DNA of 64,000 nucleotides. It comes from Apostichopus japonicus (taxonomy: Eukaryota > Echinodermata > Holothuroidea > Aspidochirotida > Stichopodidae). Below are positions 47,618 to 61,670 of this stretch, one piece after another. Where the stretch lies: contig NC_092569.1 of NCBI RefSeq assembly GCF_037975245.1, positions 17,651,501 to 17,715,500 of the forward strand, read 5' to 3'. A program made the position numbers and the translations under genes. The stretch's first letter is position 1. Each line of letters opens with the position of its first letter. The notes beneath the pieces are model-generated. The model was not told the origin of the DNA, made no database searches, and saw nothing but the letters and a program-made list of their open reading frames with translations.

Positions 47618-50575
47618 TATATATAACCACTAAATAAATATTAAAGGGTTATTCCGTCGGCCGACTATGAGCCATATATATGGAGAAGGAAATCGTCTAC
47701 ACTATTTGAAAACCCGATCTCAATATTGTATTTCCAGCTCAATGTATCGTTGATTAAAGGGAAGCTATTTTGACGGGCTAAAGCTCGGTTTTCCCCTTGG
47801 AGTTGATCACAGTCGGTAGCCTGCAATTTTATTAACGACAAATGTTCTTTAATCGCTTAAGGTATTTCCATGCACCGTCTCCCTTTCGAGAAAAATTCAA
47901 AGAGTACTTAGCCATTCGTTGATCTGCTTATGAAAATAAAACATTGGTTGGGTGGAAAACTATAAGTCGTCGAAACAAAACCCGTTAACATTCGTTACTC
48001 TTTTGCGACTGAATTTAAAACAAAAAGCATGCATATAATCAATAGCTACGTGATCAATCTATAGTGCAGTTTTCCTCTACTTGTTTTAATTACAGAGAAA
48101 TGGAGATGTTGATGGATTTTCTACAAGGAATAGAAGAAATACTGATTCAGGTATAAAGGAATATTTTTTATCCAAACATGATGATTTAGGAGAGAATTCA
48201 TGACTGAGGAAAATTCATGAGAAAGAATTGCTGAGGAATGGACTACAATTGTAGCTCATGCTTAGTAGTACTTGTCTGTATATAGTTAACATAGACTATA
48301 AGGATGAGTTTGAACAGACATTTCTGTAACATGATAGTTTGACATTTTTGACCGTACCTAAAAATAATAATTATTTAGAAACTAAATATGCCATGAAAAA
48401 TAAGTATTTGCAATTTTCATATAGCATAGGTCGTCTTATGGGGGAATTAAGATGTTCATATTTTATTGTCCAATGCTTCTTTTTCTTATTCGCAGATGCG
48501 TCATATTACTTCTATCAGCAACCTGACTACCCTCGAGATTGTAAGGAAGTCTTTGAACAATGTGACGGGGAATCTTCAGACGGGGTCTACCTCATACAAC
48601 CAGACTCATATATGGAACCATTTGCTGTATATTGTAACAACACTGTAGATGGCGGAGGCTGGCTGGTATTTACTTTTTTATTTTCATCTGTTTTCTCGTT
48701 TTATATCTAGAAGATAAATCAAGATGTAGATGGAAAAGACTGACTGGTAACTTAGTTTATGTGTAACATAATATTTCTCTTGCATTATCAGTAGATTAGA
48801 TGGATACAAAATACAGCCATAGGTATATTTATCCCTTATATTTAGTATAGACATTGCCTAGGACAGTGAAAATGCTTTATCTTTTAGCTTAAGTTTAACA
48901 AGAATAGTTTGTTTCTCCTTTTTGTTTGATTAGTAACTCAAGCATAACGACCACTGCACTCAGTCAATTTAACCAGCTTATTAGATAATTTTGATAAATG
49001 TGTACTTTTTTATGTGTACTACTTTAATTCATTCGATGCTAATAACTTATAACAACGTTGTTTATAAGCTACTATATCAATCGATCTCAAATCTTAAACT
49101 AATTGTTCAAATCTTGTACAAGGTTTGCTTGCATGCAATGTGACTACTACTGACGGATGATAATATTGAAGAAAAAAAACACAAATGTGGAGCATCGAAT
49201 ATATTAATTAATTATATACTAATAAATGCTCATGTCGTGTTAAACGCAATTAGGATGGTCTGTTAATCTGTGTACTTGCAACCTTTATGTATGTAACGTA
49301 TGGCATTTGCTACATTTGTTAAATGGTAATTGAAGCAAAACAAAAATCAAATCAACTGCTCTGAACAAAGTTACTTGTTATTTATTTACTTGATGATGAT
49401 CAAAACTCGTTTTTATTGTTTTTAGCCATTACAGCACAGAACACTTTAATAGGCTGAGGTATGACAGCGCTTGTGTCCTTGAAGAATCACCACTTATCGG
49501 ATCCCTTTTTAGGCAATAACTTATTTGTTCTTTAAATAACCAAACATTCATTCTTTCGCAGTCAGTTTTGCCTACGCAAAAAATAATTTTTGATAAAATG
49601 TGAAACATAACATCTTTCATACTAAACATAACTCATATATGAATTATATTTTAAAGATTATTCAACGCCGATTCGATGCAGGAGTTGATTTTAATCGAGA
49701 TTGGATGGAATACAAACAAGGGTTTGGGTTTCTACATCGAGAATTCTGGCTCGGTAACGAAAAACTGGCCTACATTACAAATCAAAAGGACTATGAACTA
49801 CGAATTGACTTTGTTTCCAGGAGCGATGATCATCCTTACTTTGCAAAGTACAATCTTTTCCGTGTCAGTGATGAAAGTACCAAATACAAGTTGGTGGGTC
49901 TGGGAGAATACGATTCTTCAAGTACAGTAGGTTCGTATACATTTGGAATCTTAGTTGGTTTGCTTGCCACTAGATGAGAAACTTTAACTACGGTATATTT
50001 GACTGACTGCAAAGCATTTAATCTCTTTTGTGATATTTGCGTTACAGCATTCCTGCGATTCCATCGTCCAATTCAATGGCAGGATTTCTTCACATATAAT
50101 CAGTTAGATTTCAATTGGTTATAAAAAAAAAAATGGCACTGCCTTTTTCAGTTCTGTTGCTACCTCATTTTGCGAACAGAAATCACATTTTACAGATGAC
50201 ATATTGCAATGGTTCGGGAAGACATTTTCTTCAATCTGGCTCACAATTTTCACATTTTGAGATTCTCAATTTTGTTACTTATAATGCAACATTTCAGTTG
50301 TTTGTCTAAAGAAACCTTTGTAATGTCTCTGCCATCCATATATTCTTCAGACTTATCATTTACACTCTTTGACCTATACATGACTCTTAATCATGATTCT
50401 TTAAGCTGTTATCGTTGTAGATGCTCCTTAACATAATTATGTTGACATGAGTTATGAAACCGTCATAGCTGCATATGCTTTCGTATAGCAACATTCATGA
50501 ACTGAAAAATTATCGTAATACACCATTCAATTCTCAACATGTTTATTGATGATGTCATCGCGGTATATGCTTCTA

Positions 50576-50643
<68 letters not shown>

Positions 50644-51747
50644 ATCGTAATGAGTTGGAAAATCAAGAACAGTGAAAAAACTTTCAGCCTCCACCGGGAT
50701 TCGAACCATTACAAAGGTGTATTACGATATATATATATATATATATATATAGTTAATGAGTTAACTTCATATCAATAACCATAACATAAAGTCTAAATAA
50801 GTCAAAGAGTTTTGATTGCATACACAAAACATTCCATATCGACCTTTAAAAAAAAAAGACTTAAGTTACATTAAACTGGCAATTAGAGGTAGTAGTTATA
50901 AAACACTAAACGCTTTGAGGAAAGCATGAAGCGAAGAACGTTACAGGCATCGGCTTGGTCGCTTCTATCCTAAAAACTACCAGTCCTTCTCAAATTGATT
51001 TGACGTATGGAGTTTTGCGTTGCTCCTTTTCGATAAGTTAATAAACAGGTGAATGTCTATGCTATTGATATACAGAATAATGATACGACTCCCCCCCATT
51101 CGCACCATTTCATGATAATTCTTAAAATAATCGATTATATGAGTTCGGAAACTATTTTCAAAGCGGGAACTCGAATTAGTAACTAATTGTTCTAGGCATA
51201 TACGTAAACAAGATTACATGAGACAGCCTACTGTTTCATTCGATTAAGGGCACATTGTAACTTATTATAATACCTTCTCCGTTGAACTGTCCATTGGATG
51301 TAATGATACATTTTCTTTTTGCTTTGGAATAAGTTACCATATCACAAAGAATAAAAAACGATAAGAACTTCAACGGTCGCATTAAACTCTAAACTAAGTA
51401 AATGTATTACAGACCTTCTATCGTGGCATGCTGCTGTTATCAAGCTCAGGTCATTTTAATAACTTTTCGTTATTTTTTCCTTGCTATTGCTAGGTTATGA
51501 TGCCATGGATGCTCATAGAGGACAGCCATTTTCTACGAAAGATCGGGATAACGAAGCCCACTCTTCCTATCACTGTGGCAGGAGTCATGCTAATGGATGG
51601 TGGTTCAATGGCAGAAATGTGAACGGTCGGAACTGTTATCATACAATGCCCAACTACCCTTGGAGTTCTTATGGTCCTTATTATCTCAACTTCCCCGGTG
51701 GTAATCATAACATACAGTACATAGAGATGAAGATACGTCCACTGTAG
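46503..51747 (+). CDS. Gene F: secreted fibrinogen-domain protein, complete (duplicate of A)
   Basis: Exons: 46503-46568, 48096-48150, 48496-48665, 49657-49930, 51494-51747 (TAG), encoding 272 residues. Residues 1-22 are a signal peptide (MTFFIIFYIIGTFVSS). Residues 23-40 are the linker with RNRR. The FBG domain runs from about 41 to 272 with Cys56, Cys63, Cys87, Cys216 and Cys236 and a sequon at Asn88. The Ca-site motif is DRDNE (205-209), with Glu replacing the usual Asp, and NGWW is at 222-225. It is the near-identical partner of A. Exon 3 differs from A only at silent sites, all shared with E. Exon 5 differs from A at five sites, four of them changing residues 220, 227, 229 and 235 in one loop. 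AATAAA lies at 52070-52075. The fold predicts an extracellular lectin; the ligand is unknown. Confidence 0.94.
47555..47613. repeat. (TA)n microsatellite, gene F intron 1
   Basis: Two (TA) runs split by a CATA; expanded relative to the left copy near 124. Confidence 0.9.
50579..50718 (-). mobile_element. SINE-like fragment with B box and (TA)n tail (right copy)
   Basis: Counterpart of 3126-3310 within intron 4 of gene F. The B box here reads GGTTCGAATCCCGG on the minus strand, closer to the tRNA consensus. The (TA)n tail is about 60 bp (50579-50639) against about 105 bp in the left copy. A second (TA)n follows at 50730-50750. Confidence 0.5.
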
Positions 51748-52069
51748 GACAAAAAGAACATGGAACCGTTCACACCGCAAAATCAACTGATTTCACTTAC
51801 TGTCACATACAAAGCTGGTGACGGAACTTTTTCAGACATTTCTCTTGCGATCAAAATCAGAATATGCATGTATATAAAATCTTGACAATTTCTGTTGCAA
51901 TTTTAAAGCAACGCTGATCCACGTTTAGTCAACACTAACCAAGTTGTGATAGTGATGGTATATTTATGATATGCTTACATAACAGGGAATGAAGGACATT
52001 ACAATCATGAAATGATAAATGTCTATTGCTACTCCGATTGTAATATTCACGAATCTGGTGAGAAATAAC

Positions 52070-52075
52070 AATAAA
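52070..52075 (+). terminator. Candidate polyadenylation signal, gene F
   Basis: AATAAA in AACAATAAAGTTGAACTG, 323 bp after the stop codon. The equivalent stretch of gene A (about 4580-4625) is rearranged and lacks the hexamer. Confidence 0.5.
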
Positions 52076-52778
52076 GTTGAACTGAACTGAGCTGTAAAAT
52101 AACCAGCTACTTTAATACGTGACTATCAATACATGATTCTTGTTTTGCTTCAATATTAGAAAGGCATGTTTGTTATACTACTTTTATATATTTGGTACTG
52201 AAAATGGTCAAGTAACATGGACGTTATTGCTGTCCTGGAGTGCAAAATGTTGAGTTAATAACAAGCGTATACATTAAAAGCGTCAGAAAACTTCTATGAC
52301 TCGTATATTTTAAAGTTTCCATAAAAAGTACTACTTTGCAATACAGTTGGATTAAGAAATATCCAATTTGTAATAAATCCAGACCCCATTTTAAAGGACA
52401 CATCTTCAAGGAATCTAATATATTTTAGCACATAGCGTTGTCCAAAGATTGCCTCATCGACTTCCTAAATGTACAGCAACATTTTAGGGAGCAGCTTTGA
52501 CAATGTTCGTATAATATTACAATAACAGTTCTTTTACTGCCTTTCCGTTTGAAAAATATCCTGACCCATTCCCAAGGCGATATACAGTATGGTTGTACTT
52601 CCTCTCCTACCCCTGCTGTCTTCATTGCCCTCCCACAATATGGGCCACCATCATGTAAAATAAAATATCACATAAGTTAGAAAACAACCACCCCCCCACC
52701 CATAAGTTCTGGCTAGGGCTCTATGTAGGTCATGGATTGTCAGTTTTGTAATGCATGAAAAGGACTAAATGAGAGAAG

Positions 52779-52899
52779 GTACAGCTGACCGCTGTTGAAA
52801 GTGGGAAAGTACCACTGACCGCTGTTGAAAGTGGAGAGGTACAGCTGACCGCTGTTGAAAGTGGGAAGGTACAGCTGACCGCTGTTGAAAGCGGGAACT
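52779..52899 (+). repeat. Four-copy minisatellite (about 31-bp unit)
   Basis: The unit GTACAGCTGACCGCTGTTGA, then AAGTGGGAAG, repeats four times with small changes. The equivalent place in the left copy (5308-5337) has a single unit. Confidence 0.95.
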
Positions 52900-53954
52900 C
52901 GTAGAAATAAAGGAGAGGGATATGAGGTAGTAAGGCTGCAGTGCTGAGTTAAGTTTTTACTTGAATATTAACATAAGTAACGTGGGTCTTGGGGGGTATT
53001 ATAGATGAGGGCTCAAGCAGATCAAAGTGAAACGCTTCACTACGTAATGATTATAATTGGAGCTATTTCATTACATCTAATAAGTTATTTTTAAACTCTG
53101 GAAATGGGCGCAAAAACCAAGGCTGTATAGTATGTTGGATTATTCTCATTTTTCAGCAATTCGAGTCTCGATGCACATGGTCAAGATTAAATTACATGAT
53201 TTGGTTCCAAGTTGTCTTATCATATTTACGGCCTGTTGTTAAAGGTATCTGGCTGCAATAAACTAAATCATATATTTAGCACAATGAAAAATGTTGTCAT
53301 GAAGAAGTTACCTAAGAAGACCAATGACAACAACGCCCATTGTAGATTCCATTACCACCACAATTACATCTTACCTCGGGAAGAATCTTACTCTTAAATG
53401 AGTGTAGTAAACCAAAACAGAATAAATTCCAATTAGTCACAAATGTTGCACACGTTATACTTCACTGCTCCACCACCCAAACTAACATTATCGTTTGTTT
53501 ATTTTTTATACTGGTACGTACTACCCTAATGATTCAATCACATTGGCTACTTCTCATTTAAAGTATTTTATGAGGCGAATATACCCTATATGTACGACCG
53601 CGCATTACTTCGTGGATAGGAACATTATTAGTTGATCTCTGGAAAGTTATATTAAAACAGAAATTCTTGCCCTTAATATCCGGATCTAGTTTTACGAATC
53701 TAATGACATGGAACTCATTACATGGGGAAGGTGAGGTAAACTGCATATACTGCTGATTAATTTCCCTCAACACCAGTGACATTGGGGAAGGACTAAACCC
53801 ATTACCAGAGTCCGTCGATTCGAGGCTGGTGGATCTTCGATGCTTCGGTAACAAAGAACCTTTCACAATGTGTTTCCTTTTTATTGTGAGTGGTTTCTAA
53901 GTCAAAAGATTCATTCTTCCATGAGCTATCGTTGTGGAAAGAGCTGAGCTCAAA

Positions 53955-56900
53955 ATGAAGTTGATCGTGCTATTATCTGTAACCGCTGTAGTTTTCCACG
54001 ACTTTCAAGCGATAGCAACTGACGAAGCGGTAAGTTCATTTTCCTTAATTTGTAGCTTTTCTGATAATATCAAAGTAATCTCTAGTGTAATTTGAAAAAT
54101 TAAAAATACTGCAGCCTTGATATGAATTGCTCGAAATAACTAAACACCTATAAGTGAAATAAATATCTTTCGAAGATAAAGCTAATTCAAACAGCTGTGT
54201 ATAAAGTGACGATTACTCTTTGCTTTGTGTTTTAATAATTGTATCATCATGTTCAAATCTTAATTAAGTTAAACATATTTTTACCGCTCAATCAAAAATG
54301 TTATTTGGTTGCAACGATTTAATCAAATCGAGAAACGTGTGTGCCTCGCAAATCCCATGTAATGCTATATGGTTCCATTTTTTTCATAATAACGTATTCC
54401 ATAGTTCCTGGTATGAGTTTGTAAGGTTAAAGTGACAAGAGTTTTTTTCCTATATATAAAGATATATGTACTAACAAATTTCCCTTAAAAATAAAGAAGT
54501 GTGCTGACCGAACTACAAGAAACTGGCAAGTTAAATTTGAACTGTAGCTTAAAGAAGGGGGAAACTGTGTTTCTGCCTTGTTTTCCTGGATTAAATTGAA
54601 CATTGTAATATTCATAACATATACTTTTTACAAGGTACAAGAATATTGGTCATTTGATTACACAGTTATTTATATTTCGAAATACTTTTATAATTCACGA
54701 CGAGTCATGTTATCTTTAATAGCGTTATAAACCCATTCACACTCTCGATTTATTATAAATGGACATGCAGGAACTGTGGGAACTGCCCGCATTGGTTTGG
54801 CTAAGAAGCCTTTTTAGGGTAAAAGTACATTATTATATGATTGTTCTTATATTTATTATTTCTTGCCTTGAGGAGTTTACATTTTCCACAAACCTATCTT
54901 AAATACTACTCTCAATTATTAGTAAATATAGTAAAGATAGTTAATATTCTTTAAGTAATATTTAAGAAAAACAAGGCATCTAAGCTTTTTTTATTTTATG
55001 TAGTATTACTAAGCACTCGCAACAACAAACTTGGTTTTCTTCGATATTACATTTCGCTGTTTGAAATGGGCTTTAGCAAGGCACGAGTATTCTACGTTGT
55101 ATTGTGAATTTTATTACGTTAACAGCATTGGCTAAAGCTGGTTCCCATTGATATAGTTAACATCGAACATTTACATGCAATTATTTATTTGATGTTACAA
55201 CCCAAATACAGGAATTGTTTTTCATTTATAACTGACTCTGACATCTTCAAATATAATACATTTCATTTCGCAAAATGTAAACGACAACGTTACATATATC
55301 TATATAATGGTGTCATCGACGACCTAACATATTTATATTGCATGTTCTTCACACCTTTGAATTTCTAATATGGACTCTTGAAATATCATTGTTTGTATAT
55401 TAGTTAGCCGCTTACCTACTAAGTATACAGAGCAGTACCGTTTTAATTGAAGCTTATCATGATTTGCAAATAAGAATCTTCAGTACTGTGGATTCTTAAC
55501 TTACTGAGTTACATGAAAATTTTATTGCATCAAATATACGCCACTAATGAATCGAGTGTACCGGGAAAAACGTTCAATATATTTTTATATAATGAAACGC
55601 GATAATGAAATATGGGATTTTTTTCTAGCCAAAAAAAAATCATCTTGCAAACTTGTCGGACGTCATGTGGACTTGACTGAGAAACCACTGACAATATTTC
55701 TTGAGGTATGATTGAATGAGAGCACTCATGTTATTTTACCTGAAGCTGCTGGTTACCGAATATTCATTATATTATTAACGAAAGTTCTGATTGGACAATA
55801 ATGAAAGCCGGTACTTTTGAATTCATTTCGCTTGAGTTTTATAGACACCTGTGATTGCAGGATATTTATCTATTGATTTAATTGTTATTACTTAAAATAT
55901 TAATATAGTGTGCGAAATACTAGGATGAAGTTAAAAGTAACTCCTCTTTATAAAAGACCTCACTTTTATATTACATACAATGTATATCAATGAATTATTA
56001 GTTTTTGTATGTTTTTTGTCAAAAACTAAACATACATGCTTACAGCTTGTTTTGACAGTAATGGCTGTAAAAGACCATCACTGTCATGTAGTTACTGTGA
56101 CGTTTGACTATCTTATTCATGCCATAGCCAGCCGCACACTACATGTCCATATAATTATGTAGGTAAACCTATATTATTCATAAACAAAAATATATAATTG
56201 GTTGATATCATTCAATTGTACAGGTCACGCAAGCAGATAATGAACAAAATGAGGTGTTACTCAAGCAGACCAGAAGTTCAGACGAAGGTATGAATTACAA
56301 CACAATATAACGAGCTTCATCATGGTCTCTAAAATTTCGAATGTTTAATTATTCAGATTTCAAACTTTATTATGTAGCCTATACAGTACATTTCCACTTT
56401 TCTTTTGAAAATACGAAGCAACCTTAGCTATCTCCTATAACGCATACATGCCTAACGATCTGCACCAGAAATACACATTCGTACGAGAGAGTTTTATTTT
56501 CTGGCCAGTATCCAAAGTGGTTTTCACTTGTTGTATAACAAATTGGCGCAGTTTGTAGATGATTACATCTGACAGTTCAGACGACAACAAATATGATACC
56601 TGCGGTGCGTCACCTAACCACAAGGGGAGTAGGGGAGGGGAAGGTTTTTGTGGCCAGTGGCGTAGAATCCGTTTAAATGTGGCTGGGTGGGTGCAATTGG
56701 GGATTTCCCAAACGAAATCTAAGTTTTGAAGATTCAACCTTTGGTTCCATTGAATTTTTTTATAACATATTGTTATTTCGAAACTTTGCACATTTTAGCA
56801 ATTTTGTCTCAGTCAAAATTTTGACAATTTTCTGGAAATGTAATATTTTTCTATCAAAGTTCCATATCTATAATCGAAATTTGTTTTATTTTACTTCAGC

Positions 56901-57274
56901 AATTTCTTTTTTATTTGTTTTTGTTCTCGAAAGTCCGTACACATTTTCGAAAGTTAAGTGTCGACCGTTATATAAAATTCAACTTTTTATCTCATACTTT
57001 TAAATTTTCAACACATCAAATTTTGTTGATTATAAAAAAATATATATGAAAAGAAATGCCTAGAACAAGGCTGAGGGTGCTATGAATTTTATTTTATGGA
57101 GATGCAGGTTATTTAAAACACTTTAAACGAATCGAAAGAAAATGAAATACCGTCTAACTGATCCTCCATTAAAGTTGCCGGATGGCAATGGTGACAATGA
57201 AAGGCATATTGTTCAACCCCTCCCAGCCCCAGCCCCCCCCCCTCGTTAAAAAAATACTTGGGAAATATATTTAC

Positions 57275-57336
<62 letters not shown>

Positions 57337-58504
57337 CTACTGATGGCTATTGATAAACAGTAGATAATTGTGACTAGCAAGCAGGCAAATCTGAATGATA
57401 TTAAGAGCCCGTTTAGACGCAAAACACATAAAGAAAAGGAATGTTGCTTTTGTTTAATTCCGTATAATTAACAACGCATTTAACCTATCCTTTTTCCTCT
57501 TAAACACAGATTCACCCTATTTCTTCTACCAAAAGCCAGAATACCCCAAGGACTGTCACGAAGTCTTCCAAAAATGTGTGGACGATTCTTCCAATGGTGT
57601 TCACTTTATACAACCAGATGGATATCCGGAACCATTTGAAGTTTATTGTAACAATACTGTAGACTCGGGGAATTGGATAGTAAGTAAAATGTCGTTCTGG
57701 TCAGTTAACTCGGGAAGTTGTTGGGAATACCTTCCTACATAACGTACATCGAAGATGATTGTTAGATTGCAGCATTTTGTTAATGTATCCCCCACTGAGA
57801 CGATAGAGATTTAGAGAGAGAGATAGATAGAGAGAGGTGGAGAGAGAGGTTGAATTTGCTCCTTTGGTTCCTTTCTATAATTTTTCCGGATATGTTTTAT
57901 AATACCATCATAAGTCGCATTGGCACTAACGTTTATTGAACTTTATTGCATATTAATTGCTTCGGTTTTTAACTAATCGGTCCTTGGAAATCAAAGACCG
58001 TCACGTATTATTTCTTCGTTTTTTATCAAGGGTATTTTACATTGTTTAGCAAGTATGTTGTATGTTCAAGCGATCTTAGGCAATTACAATTATAGAAATT
58101 ACATCAAAAATCTAATTATGCAAACGAATATTATTGGTGCAACCGTGCATGCGCTTGCAACCGTACATGCGATTTTAAATATATGATTACGGTCACATTA
58201 TTTTTTTTCATATTCAAGGTTTTGCAACGTCGTTTAGATGGCGGTGTCGACTTCAATCGAGACTGGAACGACTACAAACAAGGCTTTGGTTTTTTACATC
58301 GCGAATTTTGGCTGGGTAACGAGAAGCTTAGTTACATCACCAATCAAAGAGACCATGAGCTCCGAATAGATTTTGTGTCCAAGACAGGAGATCCATACTT
58401 TGCAAAGTACAACTTATTTCGACTAAGTGACGAACAGTCAATGTACCGACTTATTGGGCTTGGTGACTATGATGCGTTCAGTACAGTAGGTGGGTTAATA
58501 ATAC

Positions 58505-58594
<90 letters not shown>

Positions 58595-59544
58595 GTAATA
58601 GCGACATATCTTTGACTAAATAGCTTTGACTTCCGAATAAATAAACAAACTCAGGATGTGGATCAATTCCTGTCTTAACGAGGAAGCTTCTTAATATGTA
58701 CACATTTTGTATTTTGAAACATTGCATAGTGACTTACATTAATACTCACAATATAACCACTGTAAATTTATGATGTAGACTGCATGATAGAATGAATACA
58801 GAAGGTTTAGCTTAAACATTAGTAAATTAGAATAACACAAACACCCCTCTTATTCCGTTCCTTGCCAAGATAATCGAGCTTATTGCACAATACACTCAAC
58901 CTAATTAACGTAATGACAACAATATGTTATAACCCGAATTAAGGAAACGATCCATGTAATACCCGGGAACTGGGAAATGTGGTTCGTGCTGCGGGCGGTT
59001 CTCGATCTCCCTATCCCATACAGCTCCGTTGGTTTCACATTCTCTCCCTGTTACATATGTCTTTACATCTCAAGAGATCAAACACCTTGTGATCATTATC
59101 ATCCGTCATTTGTTTTCATGTAGTTTTACGTTATATATGATTATCTTTAGCCGAGTCACAAGAAAAGGGTATATTTTGCTTCTGTTTTAATTGATGTAAT
59201 GAAAAATTTTACATGAGTTATATTATTTGATTCCCATTTTTCTCGCACATCACTAAGAAAACTACGACTAGAGAATTTTTTTTTTACATTTGAGTTGATC
59301 CTTCTTCACAGGTCACGATGCCTTCAGATACAACAGAGGAATGCCATTCTCTACTAGAGATCGTGACAATGACCGTCATTCTTCATCTCACTGTGCTGAT
59401 CTTCATAGGAATGGTTGGTGGTTTGATTCTTGCTCTTGGGCCTACCCCAATTTACCTTGGGGTGATTCACCATACTGGCTGCATTTCCCAGGTGGAAACA
59501 ATAACATTCGTTACATAGATATGAAGATACGACCATTGCTGTAA
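53955..59544 (+). CDS. Gene G: secreted fibrinogen-domain protein, complete (duplicate of B)
   Basis: Exons: 53955-54029, 56224-56287, 57510-57679, 58219-58489, 59312-59544 (TAA), encoding 270 residues. Same exon lengths, phases and signal peptide as B, apart from a Phe for Ile change (HDFQAIA). Exon 3 has several replacements relative to B (for example Val to Phe in SPYFFY, and VDDSSN for VDNSPN). In exon 4, Glu becomes Asp and Glu becomes Gln at single sites. All exon-5 differences are silent. No furin-type site is present in the linker. Intron 1 is about 480 bp shorter than in B, and the candidate cassette exon is frame-shifted here. A (TA)n tract starts about 20 bp after the exon-4 donor, and another lies in intron 2. 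AATAAA lies at 59809-59814. Confidence 0.93.
55629..55705 (+). other. Frame-shifted counterpart of gene B cassette exon, in gene G
   Basis: The segment aligns with 8479-8553 and keeps both the TTTTTTCTAG acceptor and the GAG/GTATGA donor. It is 77 nt, because of a longer CCAAAAAAAAA start and one lost base. Read from exon 1 it meets TGA after 15 codons. If included it would truncate the protein, so either it is never used or it acts as a poison exon. Confidence 0.3.
57256..57388. other. Insertion of about 130 bp in G intron 2, absent from B
   Basis: B reads GGGAAATCTGAATGA, whereas G has GGGAAAT, then about 130 bp with (TA)n, then GCAAATCTGAATGA. The near-repeated GAAAT/GCAAAT edges hint at a short target duplication. 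Confidence 0.7.
57279..57335. repeat. (TA)n microsatellite, gene G intron 2
   Basis: About 27 TA units within a 130-bp insertion that is absent from gene B. Confidence 0.95.
58511..58593. repeat. (TA)n microsatellite just after gene G exon 4
   Basis: About 41 TA units after ATACATATAC. Same site as in B, but about 50 bp shorter. Confidence 0.95.
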
Positions 59545-59808
59545 AAGGTAAAAGGATCGAAAACAGCGGCTGGTGAAGTGAACTGACAGTGCGATGAACA
59601 CGTTCTTGACTTTTAAAAAAAGATTGAACACAGGTTTACACAGAATTAACACAGAAAAAAAATTACTCAGTTAGTTGTGCTGAGATTTGTTTACTGAGCA
59701 TGGAATTTGTTTTGTTAAATACCTTAAGCCACCGTTCCCCTCAGTACTTCTTCTCTCAGTTAAGTTTGTTTAATGTAATATTATGTGTTATATCAACCCC
59801 ATTCTAAT

Positions 59809-59814
59809 AATAAA
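59809..59814 (+). terminator. Candidate polyadenylation signal, gene G
   Basis: AATAAA, 265 bp after the stop codon, matching the gene B site. Confidence 0.5.
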
Positions 59815-60725
59815 TAATACCGAAAATACGTGCTAGTTACAATTCCTTTCTCGCTTACGTTTAGGTGACATTTGAAACCTGATGACCATAAAGCACGAAT
59901 TCAAAAGTGTAGAAGTTGCACAAATCTGTCTTCTTTCAACTAGTTACATGGGTTTGGGTAGAGAAAGGAAAGCTAAGACCTCAGTTTTAAAAGGAAAACA
60001 AATCATGTCTTGTATGTGAGTATCAGTAAATTCAACATTTGGTCTACATAAAAATAATTTGTAAGATAATTCTTTGAATTTCTAAAATCTGAAAACAGAA
60101 TTTTTCTCTTCAAAAACTCAATATTTGTCATATATTTCTCAAATATTGCATTGATACAGCTAACAATATAATTGCACCAGATTATTGCTTGTTTCTCATT
60201 TAAAAACAAATACAGATTGAGATTATCATGTGGACTAGAGCGCTTAGGTCATTAGAAATTCCTTACGTTCCGTTAGGCTATGTTCCGTTTGTGGTTTGGT
60301 TGAAATTATGGAAATCAAAGAGGGAATCCATAAATCGATAATGTCATATGATATCCCCAATAATATTAAATATAATTTCGAAGGATCATTTCATATTATC
60401 ATGTAACTTTCTAATCTAATAAACGAATAAAGTTGAATGTTACTTCGTTTTTTGTTTTGTTTTCTGGTCACATTTAATTTTTATGAGGTCTATAACGCAT
60501 AATCAAAATGCCATTCAAGAGAGTAAAATATATTAGATAAGCATTTATTTTATATCCTGGTCAACCATAATCAAGAAAACAAGCAGAGACACCACTTCAC
60601 CTGTAACATTCATCACGGTGACCGAACATCCAGCAGATCAACCTCACACATGTTAGACTTAGACAATTATTATCGGTTACAACTTTTGAAGACCATGTTT
60701 TATTCGTTGTTTGTCAGGCACCGCC

Positions 60726-61670
60726 CAGTGGCGGTTACAAACACCCCCCCCCCTCACACTGGCACCCTTATTGGCACCTACAGAAAGACGAGGACCGGCA
60801 AATTTTCTTAATATTATACATATTTTACTCTTAAATCGATGAATTTTCGCTGCGTGAGAGTTGTATCATGGTCGAAGCTCCTCACCTTTTGCGTTGCTCT
60901 ATCCAAATAACGCTACATCACAATCAGTATTGCAAAATGGCATTTTATTCGGTCTGATCTGTTTTACTAAGTTTTGTCCTATTGGAATTGATTCAAAAAC
61001 ATTACAAATTTTGTCTGTATTAAAGGATACATGTTTTACTACAATAACAGCATGACTTGTAAACCGAAGAGTTCGGCTGAGCGAATGAGTAGGTTATGTG
61101 TTTATGGAATGAACGGGAGCTGACCGGTCTGTGAGGCGAGCAGCTACGTATATACGTACATCTATCTGGTAACCCTTTCTGTATAGGAAACACGTGTTGA
61201 CCAATTCTCTAAGAACGTGACAATTCTGATATTTTCATTTTAATTTAACAAAGGGTTTCCCTGCTGAATAATTTAATAATAAGATCATATGTTGTTCATG
61301 TTTTATTTATTCCAAAATATGTTTAACCTTGTTGCACAAATCATGTTGGGTTTTTTTGGGATTCTTCGTTAAAAACAATGGCAATTTCTAGTACATGAAC
61401 ATACTTAAGAAAAAGGATCCATCTAATCCCTCTTCTGAGAGCAAAAATGTATCAAAGGGAAGGAGGCAAACCCTTCCCATTAAAACCCTCCCCAAGGACG
61501 GCCATTCAGTTAAATAATGAAATTGATAGCAAACGTTCCATATATGCCCACTTCTCAGAGCAAACATGTCTCAGAGGGGTAGAGGCACATCCTCTCCATT
61601 AGAACCCCCCCCCCTTCCCCAGGACGGCCATTCAGTTGCGCCCGTATTGAAATTCCTGGATACGCCACTC
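60726..61670. mobile_element. Candidate hAT-like non-autonomous element (right copy)
   Basis: Counterpart of 13480-14394 in the right duplication copy, with the same ends; here the right end reads CCTGGATACGCCACT, nearer the expected terminus. Inherited through the duplication rather than a separate insertion, since it sits at the equivalent position. Confidence 0.4.

Larger units (their letters stand above)
51748..53954. other. Intergenic F-G
   Basis: Equivalent to 4352-6368 apart from the minisatellite expansion and a rearranged 3' UTR with AATAAA at 52070. No coding sequence seen. Confidence 0.6.
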
